A DNA stretch of 64,000 nt, taken from the NCBI GenBank assembly GCA_018821785.1, contig JAHJLI010000255.1:22102-86101 (forward strand). Reading direction: 5' to 3'. Position 1 is the stretch's first letter; each line of letters opens with the position of its first letter. Source of the DNA: Pseudomonadota bacterium. Lineage in GTDB: Bacteria; Desulfobacterota; Desulfobulbia; Desulfobulbales; Desulfocapsaceae. A program made the translations under genes and the position numbers. Under the pieces are notes generated by a model. The model worked only from the letters and a program-made list of their open reading frames with translations, ran no database searches and had not been told where the DNA came from. Shown here piece after piece: positions 60,549 to 64,000 of this stretch.

Positions 60549-61841
60549 ATGGAACGAGTTGTGATTGTCAGTGGAGCACGCACCGCCGTCGGCAATTTCG
60601 GTGGCGCATTGAAAGATATTCCGGCGATTGAGCTGGGCGCCGCAGTCATCAAAGAGGTATTGAAACGAAAAAACATCCGCCCGGTACTCAATGGCGCGAT
60701 GGAAGCAGGAAAACCAGAAACACTGAAAGATCAGGGGCCGATTCCTCTTGAAACCGCAGCCGCCACCTGGGATCAGGGTGCCATTCCCCTGACCATCGAC
60801 GAAGTCATCATGGGCAATGTTCTGCAAACCGGCCAGGGCCAAAACCCGGCACGCCAGGCGATGATTCGCGGCGGCATCCCCAAAGAAACCGCGGCCTTCA
60901 CCATCAACAAGGTGTGCGGCTCCGGGCTGAAAGCCATTACCCTGGCCGCCACGGCGATCATGGCCGGACAGGCCGATGCGATCATTGCCGGAGGCATGGA
61001 AAACATGTCGATGGTACCGATGGCCCTGCCGAAAGCCCGGTGGGGATATCGTATGGAAGTAACCGGAAAGGGCGATATTACCGACCTCCTGGTCTTTGAC
61101 GGCCTCTACGAAATCTTTTACGGCTACCATATGGGCATTACCGCCGAAAATATCGTCACCAAATATGGCATCAGCCGTCAAGAGCAAGATGAGCTCAGTG
61201 TCCAGAGCCATGAACGTGCCCGCAGGGCCATCCTTGAAGGCCACTTTAAGCAGGAAATTGTGCCAATAACCATAAAAACGCGGAAGGGTGATATGGTCGT
61301 CGACACCGATGAGCGGCCGATGGAAACAAATATGGAAAAAATGGGCAAGCTTCGACCAGTCTTCAGCAAAGATGGCTCGGTCACCGCCGGCAACGCCTCA
61401 GGTATCAATGACGCAGCGGCAGCCGTATTGCTGATGTCGGCCTCGAAAGCCAAAGAACTTGGACTGCAGCCGATCCTTGAGATCAAGGGTTTTTCCTCCG
61501 GCGGCCTCGATCCGGCCTATATGGGTTTAGGGCCTGTGCCGGCCATTCGCACCGCCCTGCAAAAGACAGGGATGACCATGCGCGACATCGATATGATTGA
61601 GCTCAATGAAGCCTTCGCCGCCCAGGCCATTGGCTGCATGCGGGAGCTGAACATCCCCATCGATCTGCCCAACCAGGTCGGCAGTGCCATCTCCATAGGC
61701 CATCCGATCGGTTGTACCGGCGCCCGCCAGGTGGTAACCGGCATGCACATGATGCAGCGTGAAGGCAAACAAAACGGCCTGTTCAGCATGTGTATCGGCG
61801 GCGGCATGGGTATGGCCATGATCGCCGAGCGCGTCGGCTGA
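60549..61841 (+). CDS. Acetyl-CoA acetyltransferase (thiolase) with N-terminal domain insertion
   Basis: RVVIVSGARTAVGNFGGALKDIPAIELG; NKVCGSGLKAITLAATAIMAGQADAIIAGGMENMS; GHPIGCTGARQVVTGMHMM. Confidence 0.93.
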   Translation: MERVVIVSGARTAVGNFGGALKDIPAIELGAAVIKEVLKRKNIRPVLNGAMEAGKPETLKDQGPIPLETAAATWDQGAIPLTIDEVIMGNVLQTGQGQNPARQAMIRGGIPKETAAFTINKVCGSGLKAITLAATAIMAGQADAIIAGGMENMSMVPMALPKARWGYRMEVTGKGDITDLLVFDGLYEIFYGYHMGITAENIVTKYGISRQEQDELSVQSHERARRAILEGHFKQEIVPITIKTRKGDMVVDTDERPMETNMEKMGKLRPVFSKDGSVTAGNASGINDAAAAVLLMSASKAKELGLQPILEIKGFSSGGLDPAYMGLGPVPAIRTALQKTGMTMRDIDMIELNEAFAAQAIGCMRELNIPIDLPNQVGSAISIGHPIGCTGARQVVTGMHMMQREGKQNGLFSMCIGGGMGMAMIAERVG

Positions 61842-61916
61842 GCCGTCCCTGTTTTATCGGCCCCGCCTGCATGGCGGGGCTAAGCAGCTCGGGTCACCCC
61901 CCGAGAGGAGCCCACT

Positions 61917-62735
61917 ATGACCCTGAAAGAAAAAATCACCGAGAGCACCGCCTATATTCAAGGAAAAACGACAATTCGCCCGACCGCCGGAATTATTCTC
62001 GGCACCGGGCTAGGTCGCCTGGCTGATTCGATTGTCATTGATGCTGAGTTGCCCTATAGCGAGATCCCGCACTTTGTTGCTGCGACGGTCGAACATCATG
62101 CCGGCAAACTGATCCTCGGCATGCTGGGTGATACGCCTGTGGTCTGTATGGCCGGACGGTTTCATACCTACGAGGGCTACTCGGCCAGTGAGATCACCTT
62201 TCCGGTTCGGGTGATGAAGACCCTTGGCTGCAGCCAGCTGCTGATTTCAAATGTCGCCGGGGGGTTAAATCAAATTTACCAGCGCGGCGACATCATGATC
62301 CTTGACGATCATATCAATCTGCTCGGCACCAATCCCCTGATCGGCCCTAATGATCCGGACCTCGGCGATCGCTGGCCGGACATGATCGAACCCTACGACC
62401 AAGGGCTGCAGGAAAAAGGGGTCGCCATTGCCAGAACACTCGGCATTAGGATCCAGCCGAAGGGTGTCTATGCCTGCATGAGCGGTCCTTCACTTGAAAC
62501 CCGGGCGGAGTATCGGATGCTACAGATGATAGGCGCCGATGCCGTTGGCATGTCAACTGTCCCGGAAGTCATTGCCGCCGTCCATGCAGGCCTGAAGGTC
62601 TTCGCTTGCTCGATCATCACCGATCTCTGCTACCCGAGCGCCCTCGGGCCTGTCAATATCGCCGAGATCATCGAAACCGCAGGCCTGGCAGAGCCAAAAC
62701 TGGTGCAGCTCTTTAGCCAACTGGTAAGCCGGTGA
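61917..62735 (+). CDS. Purine-nucleoside phosphorylase
   Basis: GIILGTGLGRLADSI, MAGRFHTYEGYSASEITFPVRVMKTLG, YACMSGPSLETRAEYRMLQMIGADAVGMSTVPE. Confidence 0.93.
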   Translation: MTLKEKITESTAYIQGKTTIRPTAGIILGTGLGRLADSIVIDAELPYSEIPHFVAATVEHHAGKLILGMLGDTPVVCMAGRFHTYEGYSASEITFPVRVMKTLGCSQLLISNVAGGLNQIYQRGDIMILDDHINLLGTNPLIGPNDPDLGDRWPDMIEPYDQGLQEKGVAIARTLGIRIQPKGVYACMSGPSLETRAEYRMLQMIGADAVGMSTVPEVIAAVHAGLKVFACSIITDLCYPSALGPVNIAEIIETAGLAEPKLVQLFSQLVSR

Positions 62736-62760
62736 GCCACAAAAATTTATAAATAACAAA

Positions 62761-62802
62761 AAAAAGCCCCCTCCGGTTAGAAAACCTTCGGGGGCCTTTT
62801 CC
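62761..62802. terminator. Bidirectional terminator between PNP and amt genes
   Basis: A-run GCCCCC...GGGGGC T-run. Confidence 0.75.
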
Positions 62803-62820
62803 TTTTGTATCAGACAACCA

Positions 62821-63996
62821 TCAATATTTATACGCCGACTCACCGTGGCTGATGGTATCCAGACCTTCACGCTCCTCGTCGACCGTGACCCTCAGACCGA
62901 TCGTCATATCCACCAGTTTATACGCGATGAGGGACACAACGCCGGACCAGACGAGCGTTGTACCAATAGCCCAGAACTGGCTGATCATCTGGGCGCTGGT
63001 TGAGTAATCGGCAACCTTGTCGGCAACATAATCATAAACACCCACACCGCCGAGATCGGGGTTGGCAAAGATACCGGTTAAGATGGCACCAAGAATACCA
63101 CCTACCCCGTGTACGCCAAAGACATCGAGAGCATCATCGGCACCAAGCATGCGCTTCAGACCGTTCACACCCCAAAGACAGACCACGCCGGCCAAAAGGC
63201 CGATCACCAGGGCTCCACCAATTCCTACCCAGCCACAGGCCGGGGTAATGGCGACAAGACCTGCGACAGCTCCTGACGCGGCACCAAGCATTGATGGCTT
63301 GCCCTTGAGCATCCACTCGGCAAAGAGCCAGGACAAGGCAGCGGCGGCGGTGGCAGTCATCGTATTACCGAAGGCCAGGGCAGCAAGACCATTAGCTTCA
63401 AGATTGGAGCCGGCATTAAAACCAAACCAACCCACCCAAAGAAGCGATGCACCAATCATGGTCATTGTTAAACTGTGTGGTGCCATGGATTCTTTGCCGT
63501 AACCGACACGTTTTCCAACCATGAAGGCCCCGATCAAACCGGCAATGGCGGCGTTTATATGGACAACTGTGCCACCGGCAAAGTCAATCGCCCCTTTCTG
63601 AAAAAGAAAACCTGCAGTTGCTCCGGCCTTGGCGGCAGCATCGGCGTCGGTATAGGCGTCAGGACCTGCCCAAAACCACACCATATGGGTCATCGGCAGG
63701 TAGGCAAAGGTAAACCACAAGACGATAAAGCCCAACACCGCAGAGAATTTCATGCGCTCGGCAAAGGCCCCGAGAATGAGGGCCGGGGTAATGGCCGCAA
63801 AGGTCGCCTGAAAGAATACATAGACCAGCTCGGGAATCACCACCCCTTTGCTGAACGTCGCCGCTACCGAATCGACCGTGATTCCTTTAAGGAAAATTTT
63901 ACTGAAGCCGCCGAAGAAGGCATTGCCTTCGGTAAAGGCCAGACTGTATCCATAGATAACCCAAAGCACCATACACAGTGAGAATACAGTAAACAC
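62821..63996 (-). CDS. amt: Ammonium transporter (5' end outside window)
   Basis: FAERMKFSAVLGFIVLWFTFAYLPMTHMVWFW; DFAGGTVVHINAAIAGLIGAFMVGKRVGYG; GVHGVGGILGAILTGIFA. Confidence 0.93.
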   Translation of the reverse strand: MFTVFSLCMVLWVIYGYSLAFTEGNAFFGGFSKIFLKGITVDSVAATFSKGVVIPELVYVFFQATFAAITPALILGAFAERMKFSAVLGFIVLWFTFAYLPMTHMVWFWAGPDAYTDADAAAKAGATAGFLFQKGAIDFAGGTVVHINAAIAGLIGAFMVGKRVGYGKESMAPHSLTMTMIGASLLWVGWFGFNAGSNLEANGLAALAFGNTMTATAAAALSWLFAEWMLKGKPSMLGAASGAVAGLVAITPACGWVGIGGALVIGLLAGVVCLWGVNGLKRMLGADDALDVFGVHGVGGILGAILTGIFANPDLGGVGVYDYVADKVADYSTSAQMISQFWAIGTTLVWSGVVSLIAYKLVDMTIGLRVTVDEEREGLDTISHGESAYKY

Positions 63997-64000
63997 CTGC

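Overview
Chromosomal window that looks like a sulfate reducer of the Desulfobulbales type (inference from gene content: nifEN-nifB, class I fumarase, tungstate ABC transporter, selenocysteine tRNA, many PAS kinases). Mostly housekeeping: nifE(partial)-nifN-nifB, fumarase, a CheB/CheR/PAS/kinase/REC fusion, tRNA-Leu, secG-tpiA-pgk-rimI-gap, sfsA, pyrC-pyrB-lepB, a pilMNOP-type operon with a split secretin, secB, uvrA, glyQ, tRNA-Sec, PlsC-like acyltransferase, tRNA-Met, groEL-groES, ilvE, a DAC-like protein, an HDAC-like protein, a soluble PAS/MCP plus triple-CheW cluster, MBOAT/SGNH acylation pair, NtrC-type two-component system, UspA, tupABC with an HTH-PBP protein, thiolase, PNP and Amt. The strongest undescribed signals are: (1) a dispersed intergenic hairpin element of about 80 bp (at least 6 recognisable copies, both orientations, one copy with compensatory arm changes); (2) an unlisted 58-aa secreted peptide gene with promoter, 18-bp palindrome and RBS at 50491-50760; (3) a 439-aa protein with DGA and GTRHR motifs like diadenylate cyclases; (4) a PilQ-like function split over three genes; (5) a PAS-array chemoreceptor cut from its signalling domain by one in-frame TAA. 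All homology calls are from reading translated sequence; no database search was run.
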